A stretch of 64,000 bases of DNA from JAIBJN01 sp963825255 (GCA_963825255.1 CAWGSF010000011.1:59605-123604); one strand, 5' to 3'. Positions 52,143 through 60,886 are shown, counted from the stretch's first letter. Made by a program: numbers and translations. The notes: generated from the sequence alone by a model not told the origin.

Positions 52143-53941
52143 AGGTCTGGCAGGCGGGATCCCACCTGACGATGCAGCGGGGTGCCGAGGTGAGCGACTG
52201 GTCCTGGGCCCGCACGGCACGCCGCATCTCGACGCTGGCCCGCCTGGCTGCGCCGTACCGGCTCCGCACGTCGCTGGCGATCGGCTCGCTGATCGCGGCG
52301 ACCATCACCGGCCTCGCGCCGCCGCTCCTCGCGAAGCTGGCGATCGACGACGGGATCGGCGACGGGGACATGGAGCTCCTGACGGTCCTCGTCGCGCTCT
52401 TCGTCGCCGCCGGGCTGGCGAACCTCGCGACGAGCTCGGCCCAGACGTACTTCACGGGGTGGACCGGCGAGCGCATCCTCGCCGACCTCCGCATCACGCT
52501 CTTCAAGCACCTCCAGCGCCTGTCGCTCGGCTACTACGAGCGCAACCGGGCCGGCGTCGTCATCAGCCGGCTGACGAACGACGTCGAGGCGCTCGACCAG
52601 CTCGTCACGGATGGGGTCACGAGCCTCTTCCAGAACACGCTCATGCTCGTCGGCTCCGCCGTGATCCTCTTCTACCTCGACTGGCGGCTCGCGCTGGCCG
52701 CGCTGGCGGTGGTCCCGCTGATGGCGATCGCGACGAGCGTCTTCCGCGTCCGCTCCTCACGCGCGTACCGCGCCGTCCGCGAGCGGCTCGGGCTCGTGAC
52801 GGCCACGCTCGCGGAGGACATCTCCGGGATGCGCGTCGTGCAGTCGTTCACGCGCGAGAAGACGAACCAGCGCCAGTTCCGGGCCGTCAACACCCGCTAC
52901 CGGGAGTCGAACCAGGAGACGGTCGTCCTCAACGGCCTCTACTTCCCGTTCGTCGACTTCCTCTCGGCCGTGGCGGTCGCCATCGTCCTCGGCTACGGAG
53001 GCTGGCTGACGGTCGAAGGCCAGATCACGGTCGGAACGCTCTTCGCCTTCCTCCTCTACCTCTCGAACTTCTTCGATCCCGTGCAGCAGCTCTCGCAGCT
53101 CTACAACACGTTCCTCTCCGCGACGGCGGCGCTCGACAAGATCATGGACGTGCTCGACGAGGAGCCCGTCGTCGTCGACCGGCCGGACGCGCGTCCGCTC
53201 GGAGAGATCGAGGGGCACGTCCGCTTCGAGAGCGTGCTCTTCGGCTACGGCGACGGCCCGGAGATCCTCCACGGGATCGAGCTCGACGTGCCCGCCGGGA
53301 CGACCGTCGCCCTCGTCGGCCACACCGGGGCAGGCAAGTCGACGATCGCGAAGCTCCTCGCGCGCTTCTACGACCCGCGGGAGGGCCGGATCACGATCGA
53401 CGGGACCGACCTGCGCGACGTGACGCAGGAGAGCCTGCGCCGCCAGCTCGGGATCGTCCCCCAGGAGGGCTTCCTCTTCGCGGGCACGGTGCGCGAGAAC
53501 ATCGCCTTCGGTCGCCCGGACGCGAGCGACGAGGATGTCGTCGCAGCGGCCCGGGCGGTGGGCGCCGAGGAGTTCATCCTCGACCTCGAGGACGGCTACG
53601 ACACGCACGTCGCCGAGCGGGGAAGCCGCCTCTCGCTCGGTCAGCGCCAGCTCGTCGCGTTCGCGCGGGCACTCCTCGCGGACCCGCGCATCCTCATCCT
53701 CGACGAGGCGACGTCGAGCGTCGACATCGGCACCGAGCGCCGGATCGAGCTCGGCCTGCGCCGCCTGCTCGCCGACCGCACGGCGTTCATCATCGCCCAC
53801 CGGCTCTCGACCATCCGGCGCTCGGACATCATCGTCGTCCTCGAGCACGGCCGCATCGTCGAGCAGGGGACGCACGACGATCTGGTAGCGAGGGACGGGC
53901 TCTACCGCTCGCTCTACGGCGACTGGGCCGCCGCCGCGTAA
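52139..53941 (+). CDS. ABC exporter half-transporter, catalytic partner
   Basis: 600 aa with the same membrane-plus-NBD layout. Walker A G-H-T-G-A-G-K-S-T, Walker B I-L-I-L-D-E-A-T-S-S-V-D with the intact Glu, but a non-standard signature L-S-L-G-Q. Pairing this signature with the partner's Asp site would make one degenerate and one working ATP site. An N-terminal ~40-residue extension precedes the first helix. Confidence 0.92.
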   Translation: MKVWQAGSHLTMQRGAEVSDWSWARTARRISTLARLAAPYRLRTSLAIGSLIAATITGLAPPLLAKLAIDDGIGDGDMELLTVLVALFVAAGLANLATSSAQTYFTGWTGERILADLRITLFKHLQRLSLGYYERNRAGVVISRLTNDVEALDQLVTDGVTSLFQNTLMLVGSAVILFYLDWRLALAALAVVPLMAIATSVFRVRSSRAYRAVRERLGLVTATLAEDISGMRVVQSFTREKTNQRQFRAVNTRYRESNQETVVLNGLYFPFVDFLSAVAVAIVLGYGGWLTVEGQITVGTLFAFLLYLSNFFDPVQQLSQLYNTFLSATAALDKIMDVLDEEPVVVDRPDARPLGEIEGHVRFESVLFGYGDGPEILHGIELDVPAGTTVALVGHTGAGKSTIAKLLARFYDPREGRITIDGTDLRDVTQESLRRQLGIVPQEGFLFAGTVRENIAFGRPDASDEDVVAAARAVGAEEFILDLEDGYDTHVAERGSRLSLGQRQLVAFARALLADPRILILDEATSSVDIGTERRIELGLRRLLADRTAFIIAHRLSTIRRSDIIVVLEHGRIVEQGTHDDLVARDGLYRSLYGDWAAAA

Positions 53942-53963
53942 GCCGTCCGGCCGCCAGGTCCCC

Positions 53964-53969
53964 TATGCT
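53964..53969 (+). promoter_or_regulatory. -10 hexamer TATGCT before the membrane protein gene
   Basis: TATGCT lies 7 nt before the ATG at 53977, which is preferred over the ATG at 53965 inside the hexamer. Confidence 0.45.
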
Positions 53970-53976
53970 GCGCGCG

Positions 53977-54677
53977 ATGAATCCGCTCGACGGCGTCTTC
54001 GGTGAGTCGTGGAATCTCTTCAAGGCGCACTGGCAGCACCTCGTCTCGATCGCGCTCGTCGTCTACATCGTCGTCGCCGGGCTCGGCATCCTGCTCGGCT
54101 TCCTCTCGGCTGGTTCGGCGCCGTCCTCGGCGCTGCTCGTGGGCTCGTCGGCAGGTACTGGCTCCAGGGGTCGCTGATCGAGGCGGTGAGCGACGTCCGC
54201 GACGGGCGGGCCGATCTCTCCGTCTCCGAGACGTTCGGGCGCGTCTCGCCGAAGCTCGGCGCGATCATCGTCGCGGGAATCCTGCTCGGCCTCGCGATCG
54301 GGATCGGCCTCGTCCTCCTGATCATCCCGGGCCTCTTCCTGCTGACGATCTGGGTCGCGGTCATTCCCGCGATCGTCCTCGAGAACCGGGGGATCATCGA
54401 GTCGTTCGGGCGCAGCCGCGAGCTCGTGCGCGGGCACGGCTGGAACGTCTTCGGCGTGATCGTGCTCACGTTCCTGCTGCTGATCGGGATCTCGCTCGTC
54501 GTCGCCCTCGTCCTCAGCCCGCTCGACGACTGGCTGGCCAGCCTGATCGGGCGGTTCTTCACGAACGTCGTCGTCGGGCCGTTCGTCGCCGTCGTCTGGA
54601 CGCTCGTGTACTACCGCCTCCGCGGCGCCGAGCAGCCCGAGCAGGCGGCCGCTCCGGCCTCCGAGCCGGCGGCGTAG
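53977..54677 (+). CDS. multi-pass membrane protein (YciC/GPDP-membrane-domain-like), frameshifted
   Basis: About 233 aa joined. It begins MNPLDGVFGESWNLFKAHWQ and continues with helices V-S-I-A-L-V-V-Y-I-V-V-A, then in another frame R-Y-W-L-Q-G-S-L-I-E-A-V, further helices with L-L-I-I-P-G-L-F-L and a last helix near Y-Y-R-L-R-G. The indel lies near 54105-54112. The layout (ESW...FK start, I-I-P-G-L-F-L) matches the YciC-type membrane family. Function unknown. Confidence 0.65.
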
Positions 54678-54693
54678 CGCCCTTCACCGGAGG

Positions 54694-54699
54694 TAGGCT
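54694..54699 (+). promoter_or_regulatory. -10 hexamer TAGGCT before the HD-domain gene
   Basis: TAGGCT lies 8 nt before the ATG at 54708; no ribosome site between. Confidence 0.5.
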
Positions 54700-54707
54700 C
54701 CGGGCCG

Positions 54708-55589
54708 ATGGCGGAGCTCGACCCGGACACCGAGGAGACGATCGGGGAACCGATCTCCGAGGAGGCCCAGCGCGAGACGCTGCTCACGCCGGAGCAGGCG
54801 ATCGAGCGCATGCGGATCCGCGTGCCGCCCCGCGCCAACCGCACGCTCCGCGTCCTCGTCGAGCGGGTGAACGCCGACCCCCAGCTCAAGGCGTGGTGGC
54901 ACGTCGCCAACGTGAACGCCGTCAAGCGCCTCGAGATCAACGACCACTCCTGGGTCCACATCCAGATCGTGGCCAACATCGCCCTCAAGCTCCTGCGCCA
55001 GCTCTCGAAGCGCGGGGTCGAGGCGAACGTCGTGCGCGACTACGGGATGAGCCCGGACGACGCCGAGGTGGTCGTCGTCCTCGGCGCCTTCCTCCACTGC
55101 GTCGGCATGGCCGTGCACAGGGACGGCCACGAGGACTGGAGCCTCTTCCTCGCGGAGCCGAAGCTGCGCGAGCTCCTCGACGGCCTCTACGAGGAGCCCG
55201 AGCTCACCGTGATCTCCTCGGAGGTCCTCCAGGCGATCACCAGCCACCGCGAGTCGGGCAAGCCCCTCACCCTCGAGGCGGGGATCGTGAGAGTCGCCGA
55301 CGCGCTCGACATGGCGGAGGGCCGCTCGCGCATCCCCTTCCAGCACGGACGGGTGTCGATCCACTCGCTCTCGGCGGCCGCGATCGAGGGCGTCGAGATC
55401 AAGGACGGCGAGACGGCGCCCGTGCTCATCGAGATCACGATGAACAACTCCTCCGGCATCTACCAGGTGGACGAGCTTCTGAAAGCGAAGCTCCGGGGCT
55501 CCGGCCTCGAGCCGTACGTCGAGGTGGTCGCCCACATCGACACCGAGGCCGAGAAGAGCCTGATCCCCCTGTACCGACTCGAGCTCTGA
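54708..55589 (+). CDS. HD-domain metal-dependent phosphohydrolase
   Basis: 293 aa. A charged N-terminal ~45 residues, then an HD-type helical domain: N-D-H-S-W-V-H (His ligand) near residue 78, L-G-A-F-L-H-C-V-G-M near 126 in place of the usual H-D, and I-T-S-H-R-E near 174, then V-R-V-A-D-A-L-D. A C-terminal beta region follows. Such proteins act on nucleotides or phosphate esters; the substrate is unknown. Next gene downstream is tRNA-Gln. Confidence 0.75.
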   Translation: MAELDPDTEETIGEPISEEAQRETLLTPEQAIERMRIRVPPRANRTLRVLVERVNADPQLKAWWHVANVNAVKRLEINDHSWVHIQIVANIALKLLRQLSKRGVEANVVRDYGMSPDDAEVVVVLGAFLHCVGMAVHRDGHEDWSLFLAEPKLRELLDGLYEEPELTVISSEVLQAITSHRESGKPLTLEAGIVRVADALDMAEGRSRIPFQHGRVSIHSLSAAAIEGVEIKDGETAPVLIEITMNNSSGIYQVDELLKAKLRGSGLEPYVEVVAHIDTEAEKSLIPLYRLEL

Positions 55590-55614
55590 GCCGGTCCTCG
55601 CGCCCTCGCGCGGC

Positions 55615-55620
55615 TACAAT
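55615..55620 (+). promoter_or_regulatory. -10 hexamer TACAAT for tRNA-Gln
   Basis: TACAAT lies 11 nt before the mature tRNA 5' end; no clear -35 box. Confidence 0.5.
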
Positions 55621-55631
55621 GGCCGGGCCGC

Positions 55632-55702
55632 TGCGGGGTCGTCTAATGGTAGGACGCCTGGCTCTGGACCAGGTAGTCTAGGTTCGAATCCTAGCCCCGC
55701 AG
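55632..55702 (+). tRNA. tRNA-Gln (CTG anticodon)
   Basis: The acceptor stem TGCGGGG pairs with CCCCGCA. The anticodon stem CCTGG/CCAGG holds the loop CTCTGGA with anticodon CTG (reads CAG). The T arm contains GGTTCGAATCC. No encoded CCA. Confidence 0.95.
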
Positions 55703-55709
55703 CCTCCGG

Positions 55710-55733
55710 AAGCCCGCGTGGAGAGCGGGCTTT
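55710..55733 (+). terminator. Rho-independent terminator after tRNA-Gln
   Basis: AAGCCCGC and GCGGGCTT form an 8-bp stem around GTGGAGA, ending TTT, seven bases past the tRNA. Confidence 0.75.
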
Positions 55734-55802
55734 CGCACTCTCGGGGTGTCTCCGCTGACAACGGCGAACCCCCGCCGGGGGAAGGCGTGGGGAGCGAGAG
55801 CG

Positions 55803-56228
55803 CTAGGTAGCGGCCGCCATGGCGTCAGCGCGTCTCCTCGCCTTCACGGCGTCGAGCACCGCGTACTCCGCCTCCTCGCATGCGGCCGCCGCAAACTCGA
55901 CGGCGTCGGCCGCGTCGGCCGAAGCCCACTTCGCTTCGCGCTCTGCGACATCGACGTCGTGCGCGGCCTTCTTCGCGTCGATGCGCTCTCGAACGCGCTT
56001 GATGTGGTTGTCCCAATCGACCTGAACCTCGTGCCAGTGACGTTCGGCCTGGTCGCCAGCCTCGTCGGCCTTCGTGCGCAATTCGGCGGCGCGCTGGTCG
56101 GCGTTCACGCGCGCCTCGTCGACCATAGCCTTCAGCTCGGCCTGGTCCTTCGCGGCTGCCGACCTGATGCGGCCATCCGCCGTCTCAACTTGCTCTTTCA
56201 GCTTGGTGAAGTCGTCCGACACCGACAT
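55803..56228 (-). CDS. coiled-coil protein of unknown function
   Basis: 141 aa starting MSVSDDFTKLKEQVETADGR, nearly all helical with Ala/Glu/Lys heptads and no membrane segment. AGAGGAGG lies 4 nt before the ATG, a strong ribosome site in contrast to the leaderless genes. It resembles small cytosolic coiled-coil or phasin-like proteins, but no family is certain. Confidence 0.65.
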   Translation of the reverse strand: MSVSDDFTKLKEQVETADGRIRSAAAKDQAELKAMVDEARVNADQRAAELRTKADEAGDQAERHWHEVQVDWDNHIKRVRERIDAKKAAHDVDVAEREAKWASADAADAVEFAAAACEEAEYAVLDAVKARRRADAMAAAT

Positions 56229-56476
56229 GACGCCTCCTCTTCGATGGGTTCCGCGCCAGGATAGACCCATCGGACGCAAAGGTCACGTCCTTCTCCGAGA
56301 CGGGACAATTCGCCATCCGCGAGTGAGCTTGCTCATACGGTCGGGTTCCGCCTGGGGAACCTCCCGGACGCGTAGTCATTCGTCCCGTGGCGCAGGCTGA
56401 CCTGCCCGGGCGGCCCGCGTCCACCTACCTCTCGTGGTGGGCCAGTCTCACGGTCAGCTCGGTCGCGAACCTGCGT

Positions 56477-56665
56477 TCAGCGCCGACGATGGCCGTCCAC
56501 GGCTTCGCATGCATCTTCCGCCTCGCGATCGTACGAGCCGTGCTCGGCGTCCTCGGCAAACGGCGTGGTCACAGCAACCCCGAACGGCTCCGCCTTGATC
56601 TCCACCTCGATCCCGAAGCCGGCGAGGAGCGCGATCGCAGATCGTTCCGTACCCAGCTTGTCCCC
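56477..56665 (-). pseudogene. gene remnant, possibly DUF5996-like
   Basis: The minus strand encodes G-T-E-R-S-A-I-A-L-L-A-G-F-G-I-E-V and T-T-P-F-A-E-D-A-E-H-G-S-Y-D before a stop. The T-P-F-x-E-D-x-E-H-x-S-Y-D pattern recalls DUF5996 proteins, but only a fragment is present. The rest of 56229-56947 has no recognisable gene apart from the terminator at 56781. Confidence 0.3.
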
Positions 56666-56780
56666 ACGACGATCAGAAAAGGGCCCGAAAAAGCCGGTCG
56701 AGCACCTGGCTGTGGTCTTGGAAATACCCTGACGTGCAGGGGAATCCTGAAAGGCCCGACAGGGCCGGATGCCTCCGAGA

Positions 56781-56801
56781 AACCCCCGCACAACGGGGGT
56801 T
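56781..56801. terminator. bidirectional-type hairpin
   Basis: AACCCCCG, loop CACAA, CGGGGGTT, followed by CTTGG. A clean 8-bp GC stem inside a gene-poor stretch. Confidence 0.55.
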
Positions 56802-56947
56802 CTTGGTCCGAGGAGACGAACCCCTCCGCGAGTGGATTCACAACCCGTTCGACTGGACGTGCAACTGCGATCCGGGCTGCTGGTGCGCGACGACGGGCGG
56901 CGGCCGGGGCGGGATGTGGCAGACTCGCCCGTCGGAGAGAGGGACGA

Positions 56948-57346
56948 CTGACCAGCCAGGCCGCGCACGAGGGCTCGACGCACCCCGGACGGGGCTGGGT
57001 CGCCTTCGCCGGCGTCTATCTCCTCGTCGCCGGCGGGATGAACGTCGTCTGGGGCCTCGTCGCCTTCACCGACCGCGACGTCTTCGTCGAGCGGGATCTC
57101 GTCTGGGCGACCCTGTCCACGTGGGGCTGGCTGCAGGTCGCGATCGGGGGCGTTCAGCTCATCGGCGGCGCACTCGTCCTCGCGCGCACCCTCGTCGGCC
57201 GCGTCGTCGCGGCGATCATGGCCCTGGGGGCGCTCTTCGCCAACTTCCTCGCGCTCGGCGGCTATCCGGCCTGGTCGATCCTCGCGATCGTGGCGAACGG
57301 CCTCGTCCTCTGGGCCGTCACGGTCCACGGCGAGGCCTTCGACTGA
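56948..57346 (+). CDS. DUF7144-like membrane protein
   Basis: About 132 aa with four transmembrane helices: G-W-V-A-F-A-G-V-Y-L-L-V-A-G-G-M-N-V at the start, S-T-W-G-W-L-Q-V-A-I-G-G-V-Q-L in the middle, and Y-P-A-W-S-I-L-A-I-V-A-N-G-L-V-L-W near the end. It matches the DUF7144 pattern. No ATG or GTG fits; a CTG at 56948 has GGAGAGAGG just upstream and is taken as a tentative start. Confidence 0.65.
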   Translation: MTSQAAHEGSTHPGRGWVAFAGVYLLVAGGMNVVWGLVAFTDRDVFVERDLVWATLSTWGWLQVAIGGVQLIGGALVLARTLVGRVVAAIMALGALFANFLALGGYPAWSILAIVANGLVLWAVTVHGEAFD

Positions 57347-57459
57347 CCGCTCCGGCGAGCCTCGAGGCTCAGTAGCCGGGCGGGGCGGCGGTGGAGGCGG
57401 CCCCGGATCGCGCCGAGCGCGACCAGGAGGATGGCGAACCCGAAGCCGCCGTAGGACAC
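57262..57459 (-). CDS. small membrane protein, end uncertain
   Basis: 65 aa starting MSYGGFGFAILLVALGAIRG, one transmembrane helix and a basic tail. The GTG has GAGGAGGAG just upstream, a strong ribosome site. Its 3' end runs antisense into the DUF7144 gene. One indel in the CGCCGCCCCGCC run would end it at a TGA near 57369 instead. Confidence 0.4.
   Translation of the reverse strand: MSYGGFGFAILLVALGAIRGRLHRRPARLLSLEARRSGQSKASPWTVTAQRTRPFATIARIDQAG
57357..57370. terminator. 14-bp palindrome between convergent genes
   Basis: GAGCCTCGAGGCTC is a perfect palindrome 10 nt past the DUF7144 stop. No T-tract. Confidence 0.3.
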
Positions 57460-57636
57460 GTCGCTCCTCCTCTCGTGGCCAGCCTGCCAGGCGGAGGCAA
57501 GCGGACGCGTCGACCGGACAAAGGAGACCCGCGCCGGAGCACTGTGGCGGCCCTCGCATCGGCCGCAGAAGGTTGGCGCTCCCCGCGGGTCGGGCCCAGT
57601 CTCCGCCGCGAACGGTCCCGCGTCAACCCTGACCGG

Positions 57637-58254
57637 CTAGGCGCGCGGGAGGGCGTCCACGCGCTCGACCCAGGCTGCGAGTCGCGCGTGGGACTCGCCG
57701 ATCGGCAGCCAGTCGACGAGGACCTTGTGGAAGAGCTCGTCGTCGCCCTCGGGCAGGCCGAAGACGCCGTACTTGAGAAACGGAAAGGCGATGACGTCGG
57801 CGACCCCGAGCTCCCCGAGGAAGAAGTCGCGGCCGGCGAGGAGCCCGTCGAAGAGGTCGAGCCAGGCGACCATCCGCGTGCCGAGCTCCTCGACGACGGC
57901 GCTGTCGGGCGCAGGCTTCTCGAGCTCGGCGGCGATCTCGTTCGGCGGGCCCTTCCAGACGCGGTTGAACCATTCGACGAAGACGTCCGCCTCGGCGCGC
58001 CGTGCCGGGTCGCGCGGCCAGAGCGCGGGCTCCGGATGGCGCTCCTCGAGCCAGGCGAGGACCCGCGGCGAGTCGAACACGATCTCGCCGTCCGAGACGA
58101 GCACCGGCACGAGATCCTGACCGGACACGGCCCGGATGGGGCTCCGATCGGCGGGATCCACATCGACCCAGTCGATCTCGACGCCCTTGAGGCCCGCCGC
58201 GATCGCGACTCGCTCGACGTTCGTCGAGAGCGGGATCCGGAGGACACGGATCAC
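57637..58254 (-). CDS. glutathione S-transferase-like protein
   Basis: 205 aa. Thioredoxin-like N-terminal part (I-R-V-L-R-I-P-L-S-T-N-V-E-R, then V-P-V-L-V-S-D-G-E-I-V-F-D-S-P with the cis-Pro) and a helical C-terminal domain containing F-F-L-G-E-L-G-V-A-D-V-I-A-F-P. Actinobacteria often lack glutathione, so another thiol or a non-catalytic role is possible. GTG start with GGAG 4 nt upstream. Confidence 0.8.
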   Translation of the reverse strand: MIRVLRIPLSTNVERVAIAAGLKGVEIDWVDVDPADRSPIRAVSGQDLVPVLVSDGEIVFDSPRVLAWLEERHPEPALWPRDPARRAEADVFVEWFNRVWKGPPNEIAAELEKPAPDSAVVEELGTRMVAWLDLFDGLLAGRDFFLGELGVADVIAFPFLKYGVFGLPEGDDELFHKVLVDWLPIGESHARLAAWVERVDALPRA

Positions 58255-58300
58255 GGACTCCGAAACGCGATGCGTGCCGGGAGTAATCCCGACCCGCCCC

Positions 58301-58321
58301 CGACTTTGGGCTAGGTAAGCC
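58301..58321 (+). repeat. 21-bp direct repeat, left copy (possible att site)
   Basis: 19 of 21 bases match 60625-60645, including the run GGCTAGGTAAGCC, which is itself GGCT-AGGTA-AGCC with inverted arms. The two copies bracket a 2.3-kb segment with an excisionase-like gene. Confidence 0.5.
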
Positions 58322-58405
58322 AATCGGGCAGCGGAGACAGGCGACGCCGAGCGACGTCAGACGCCTGTAGCCATGCAGGTTTGAGGCGAGTCGAGCCCGC
58401 TCGAG

Positions 58406-58419
58406 GCCGCATGGCTCCG
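58406..58419 (+). repeat. 14-bp direct repeat (GCCGCATGGCTCCG), left copy
   Basis: Identical to 61045-61058, which lies 7 nt past the tRNA-Glu 3' end. May be a second candidate attachment-like pair. Confidence 0.35.
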
Positions 58420-58512
58420 TGACGGAGCTCCGGGGGGTTTGGGCCAGGATCGGGCCACAGGCCGCCCTGGAGTTGTATGTCTGTCGGGGCATATCTATAC
58501 GCTTTACAAATC

Positions 58513-58725
58513 ATGAAAGCCGAAGCCGTCGAACCCGAGCTCCTCCGCGTCGGCGAGGTCGCGGCCCGCCTCCGCTGCACCCCCGAGGTCGTGCGCCGGA
58601 AGATCCGCTCGGGCGAGCTCCCGGCCCTGCGCCTGGGAAGAGGCAGGCGGGCGCCGCTGCGCGTTCCCGCCGACGAGCTCGACGCCTGGTTGTACGGCGC
58701 GCGTCGAGAACGGGGGGAAGCATGA
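58513..58725 (+). CDS. excisionase/MerR-type small DNA-binding protein
   Basis: 70 aa from the ATG at 58513 (an upstream in-frame ATG at 58477 would add 12). It has a winged-helix core L-R-V-G-E-V-A-A-R-L-R-C-T-P-E-V-V-R-R-K-I-R-S-G-E-L-P-A. This matches excisionase-like HTH_17 proteins of mobile elements. The local sequence just upstream is A/T richer than its surroundings. No integrase is found nearby. The stop overlaps the next gene (ATGA). Confidence 0.75.
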   Translation: MKAEAVEPELLRVGEVAARLRCTPEVVRRKIRSGELPALRLGRGRRAPLRVPADELDAWLYGARRERGEA

Positions 58726-59354
58726 GCCGGAGCGAGCCCCTGCGGCCTTCCGCCTGGCCCGTCTACCGCGGCGGCGAGAGCGTGAGGCTCGTCGGCGTTC
58801 ACCCGCTGCTGCTGCCGACGAACGTCCAGCCGGCGACAGCCGAAGAGGGACTGGCTGGCGACACCGAAGCGCGACTGGCTCGCTACCGGGAAGGAGAAGC
58901 CGTGGAGGCTGTGAACGCACCGCGCCGCGTCGAGTCGAGCGTCCTCGTGCTCGAGGAGCTCACGGACCCGAGCGGCATGACCTGGCGGCCGGGCGACCGT
59001 GCGCCACTCGCCCGCCGCGCCGTGCGCGAGGCCGTGCGCGAGCGGCCCGAGCTCTTCGTCATGGAGTACGAGACGGTGCCGGTCGACCTCGACTTGCTGG
59101 CCGAGCTCGACGAGCGCTTCGAGGCGCAGTTCGCGGAGATCAAGCGCCACCGTGACGGGGCCGAGGAGCGCCGCCAGAAGGCCCTCCGCGAGGAGATCGA
59201 GGCGCAAAACACTCCTCAGCCGGAGCTCGAGCGGCGCTTCCGCGAGCAGGAGAAGGAGCGCGAGGAGCGCGCCAAGCGGCGCCGCGAGGCGGCGGAGCGC
59301 GAGCAGATCGAGCGCGAAGTCGAGCTCGGGCTCATGGGATTCCACAACGACTGA
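58722..59354 (+). CDS. phage-like protein with charged coiled coil
   Basis: 210 aa starting MSRSEPLRPSAWPVYRGGES. A mixed N-terminal part is followed by a Glu/Arg-rich coiled coil from about residue 120 (R-R-Q-K-A-L-R-E-E-I-E-A-Q, then R-E-Q-E-K-E-R-E-E-R). No family recognised. Tight spacing with the excisionase-like gene and the next gene suggests a mobile-element operon. Confidence 0.6.
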   Translation: MSRSEPLRPSAWPVYRGGESVRLVGVHPLLLPTNVQPATAEEGLAGDTEARLARYREGEAVEAVNAPRRVESSVLVLEELTDPSGMTWRPGDRAPLARRAVREAVRERPELFVMEYETVPVDLDLLAELDERFEAQFAEIKRHRDGAEERRQKALREEIEAQNTPQPELERRFREQEKEREERAKRRREAAEREQIEREVELGLMGFHND

Positions 59355-59364
59355 GGAGGCACAG

Positions 59365-59640
59365 GTGGCGACGAAGACGAGCACGACGAGCCCCGTGTGG
59401 GTTCAGGCAAGGGAAGCGGTGATCGTCACAGTGGGGGCGCGTGCCCCGGTCTACAGGACGACGGTCGTGAGAGACAGGAGGACCGGCAGGCTCGCCGAGG
59501 TGGACCTCAACCCCGAGGCCCCGCCTCTCGTCGAGGGCGACGAGGGCACGTTCTACGTCTTCAAGAAGGGCGAGAAGGTGCTGGACGACCACCCGGCCGT
59601 GCTCGCCTCGCCGGGCAGCTTCGTTTCGGTCGAGGAGTAG
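59365..59640 (+). CDS. small phage-like protein
   Basis: 91 aa starting at GTG with GAGGAGG 7 nt upstream. It ends V-E-E and contains A-P-V-Y-R-T-T-V-V-R-D-R-R-T-G-R, which looks like a beta-rich small domain. No family recognised. Third gene of the short plus-strand operon. Confidence 0.55.
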   Translation: MATKTSTTSPVWVQAREAVIVTVGARAPVYRTTVVRDRRTGRLAEVDLNPEAPPLVEGDEGTFYVFKKGEKVLDDHPAVLASPGSFVSVEE

Positions 59641-59649
59641 CGTGAGCCG

Positions 59650-60379
59650 TGGACAAGTCCGTTGCGGAAAGCCTCAGGCGCGCCAGGCATCGAGCGCCCG
59701 CTGCGCCTCCGGCGTCCTCGATTTCACGGAGGGCCACCGCCACGTCGTTTCCGACCTCCCACGGAGGCTCCGGCTCGAGAAGGGCGGCAAGTGCCGGGAC
59801 GGCGCGAGGATCGCCGATGTTCCCGAGAGACCTGGCGCTGGGCAGGATCGTAGAACTTGCTGAGGTCGCGGGCGATGACCGGAAGAGCTGCGATCAACGG
59901 ATCGGCGGCCTCAGGCGCCGAACCACCCAGTATTTCGGCAATGAAGCTCCATCTATCGATGTCGCTCTCGCTCGCGGTGGCAAGGTCGATCGTGGAAAGG
60001 AGGCGGATCAGCGGATCGATCGCCCGCCGGTCACTCATCTCCTGGAGCAGGTTGCCGGCATACCAGGCGTGCGCGAATCGGGCCGCTCGAGCGCGGCCAG
60101 CAGGAAATCCGCGGCGGGGCTTTCGGGAGGTTCCAGCATCGACAGGGCGTGGGCGAGGAACCCCATTGACCCAGCTCGTCCTCGGTGGGGCTGGTGTAGT
60201 CGAAGGCACGGAGGCGGCGGAGGCGGCTCGACGGCCCGCCGCTCGCCCATCTCCCCGAGTACCAACCCGGCGACGCAAGCGGCCTCAACGTCGCCGTGTT
60301 CGAGTACGCCGAGCAAGCCGTCGGCGTCTCCTTGGAGCTTCATGGTGTGGATTTGCTCGGCGTCGTAGCGGCCGCTCAT
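59650..60379 (-). pseudogene. HEAT-repeat protein broken by several frameshifts
   Basis: It starts MSGRYDAEQIHTMKLQGDAD and shows HEAT-like pieces in changing frames: H-G-D-V-E-A-A-C-V-A-G-L-V-L-G-E-M-G, F-D-Y-T-S-P-T-E-D-E-L-G-Q-W, M-S-D-R-R-A-I-D-P-L-I-R-L-L, and N-I-G-D-P-R-A-V-P-A-L-A-A-L-L-E. At least four indels are needed to join them. The pieces keep good similarity, so consensus error or recent damage is likely. Confidence 0.6.
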
Positions 60380-60571
60380 ATCGGCACCCTAACTTCGAGT
60401 TGACGGCTGCCGTCCACCGCAAGGCGTCGTACGGATTTCGCAACCTCGCGCCGCCCCGAGCGGGAAGCGTGGAAGACGAGCAGCAAGCGGGCCGCCCTTG
60501 TGTGCCTCCAAAGCGTTTAGGCCACTGAGTGGGCCACCGGCCGCGGCACCGGCCGCCCGCTTGGAACGACG

Positions 60572-60594
60572 AAAGCCTCGATCTGCGGGGCTTT
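60572..60594. terminator. hairpin AAAGCCTCG/CGGGGCTTT
   Basis: A 9-bp stem with one G-T pair around ATCTG, with A/T ends on both sides; fits a bidirectional terminator. Confidence 0.6.
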
Positions 60595-60624
60595 CTCGTG
60601 AGCGGACGACCTAGGCTCCGACCG

Positions 60625-60645
60625 CGACCTTTGGCTAGGTAAGCC
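60625..60645 (+). repeat. 21-bp direct repeat, right copy (possible att site)
   Basis: Partner of 58301-58321, 19 of 21 bases identical. Confidence 0.5.
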
Positions 60646-60758
60646 TCGACCTCGGAGCGTTGTCCGCTCGAGGCGCCGTATGTAATAAGCGGCAAGTCCC
60701 CGGAAGTCCTCCGGGACTCGCCGGGTAAGGGGAGCGCGGCGAAGGACTCGGGCACATG

Positions 60759-60796
60759 GGAGGCTCGGCGTTCGGGCCGCAGAACGCCGGGCCTCC
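60759..60796. ncRNA. strong 15-bp hairpin in gene-free DNA
   Basis: 60759-60773 pairs with 60782-60796 over 15 bp with one T-G pair around an 8-nt loop. It has no T-tract. The 60380-60965 stretch holds no convincing gene but three strong hairpins; it may encode a structured RNA or be part of the mobile-element junction. Confidence 0.35.
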
Positions 60797-60886
60797 CTGC
60801 CCCTTGCATTCCTCTTGCGCACATGCGCACAATCGGAGGTGCGCTGCACAATGGCTTTCCGATCGTCCGTCGGAAGCGAGCGCGCA

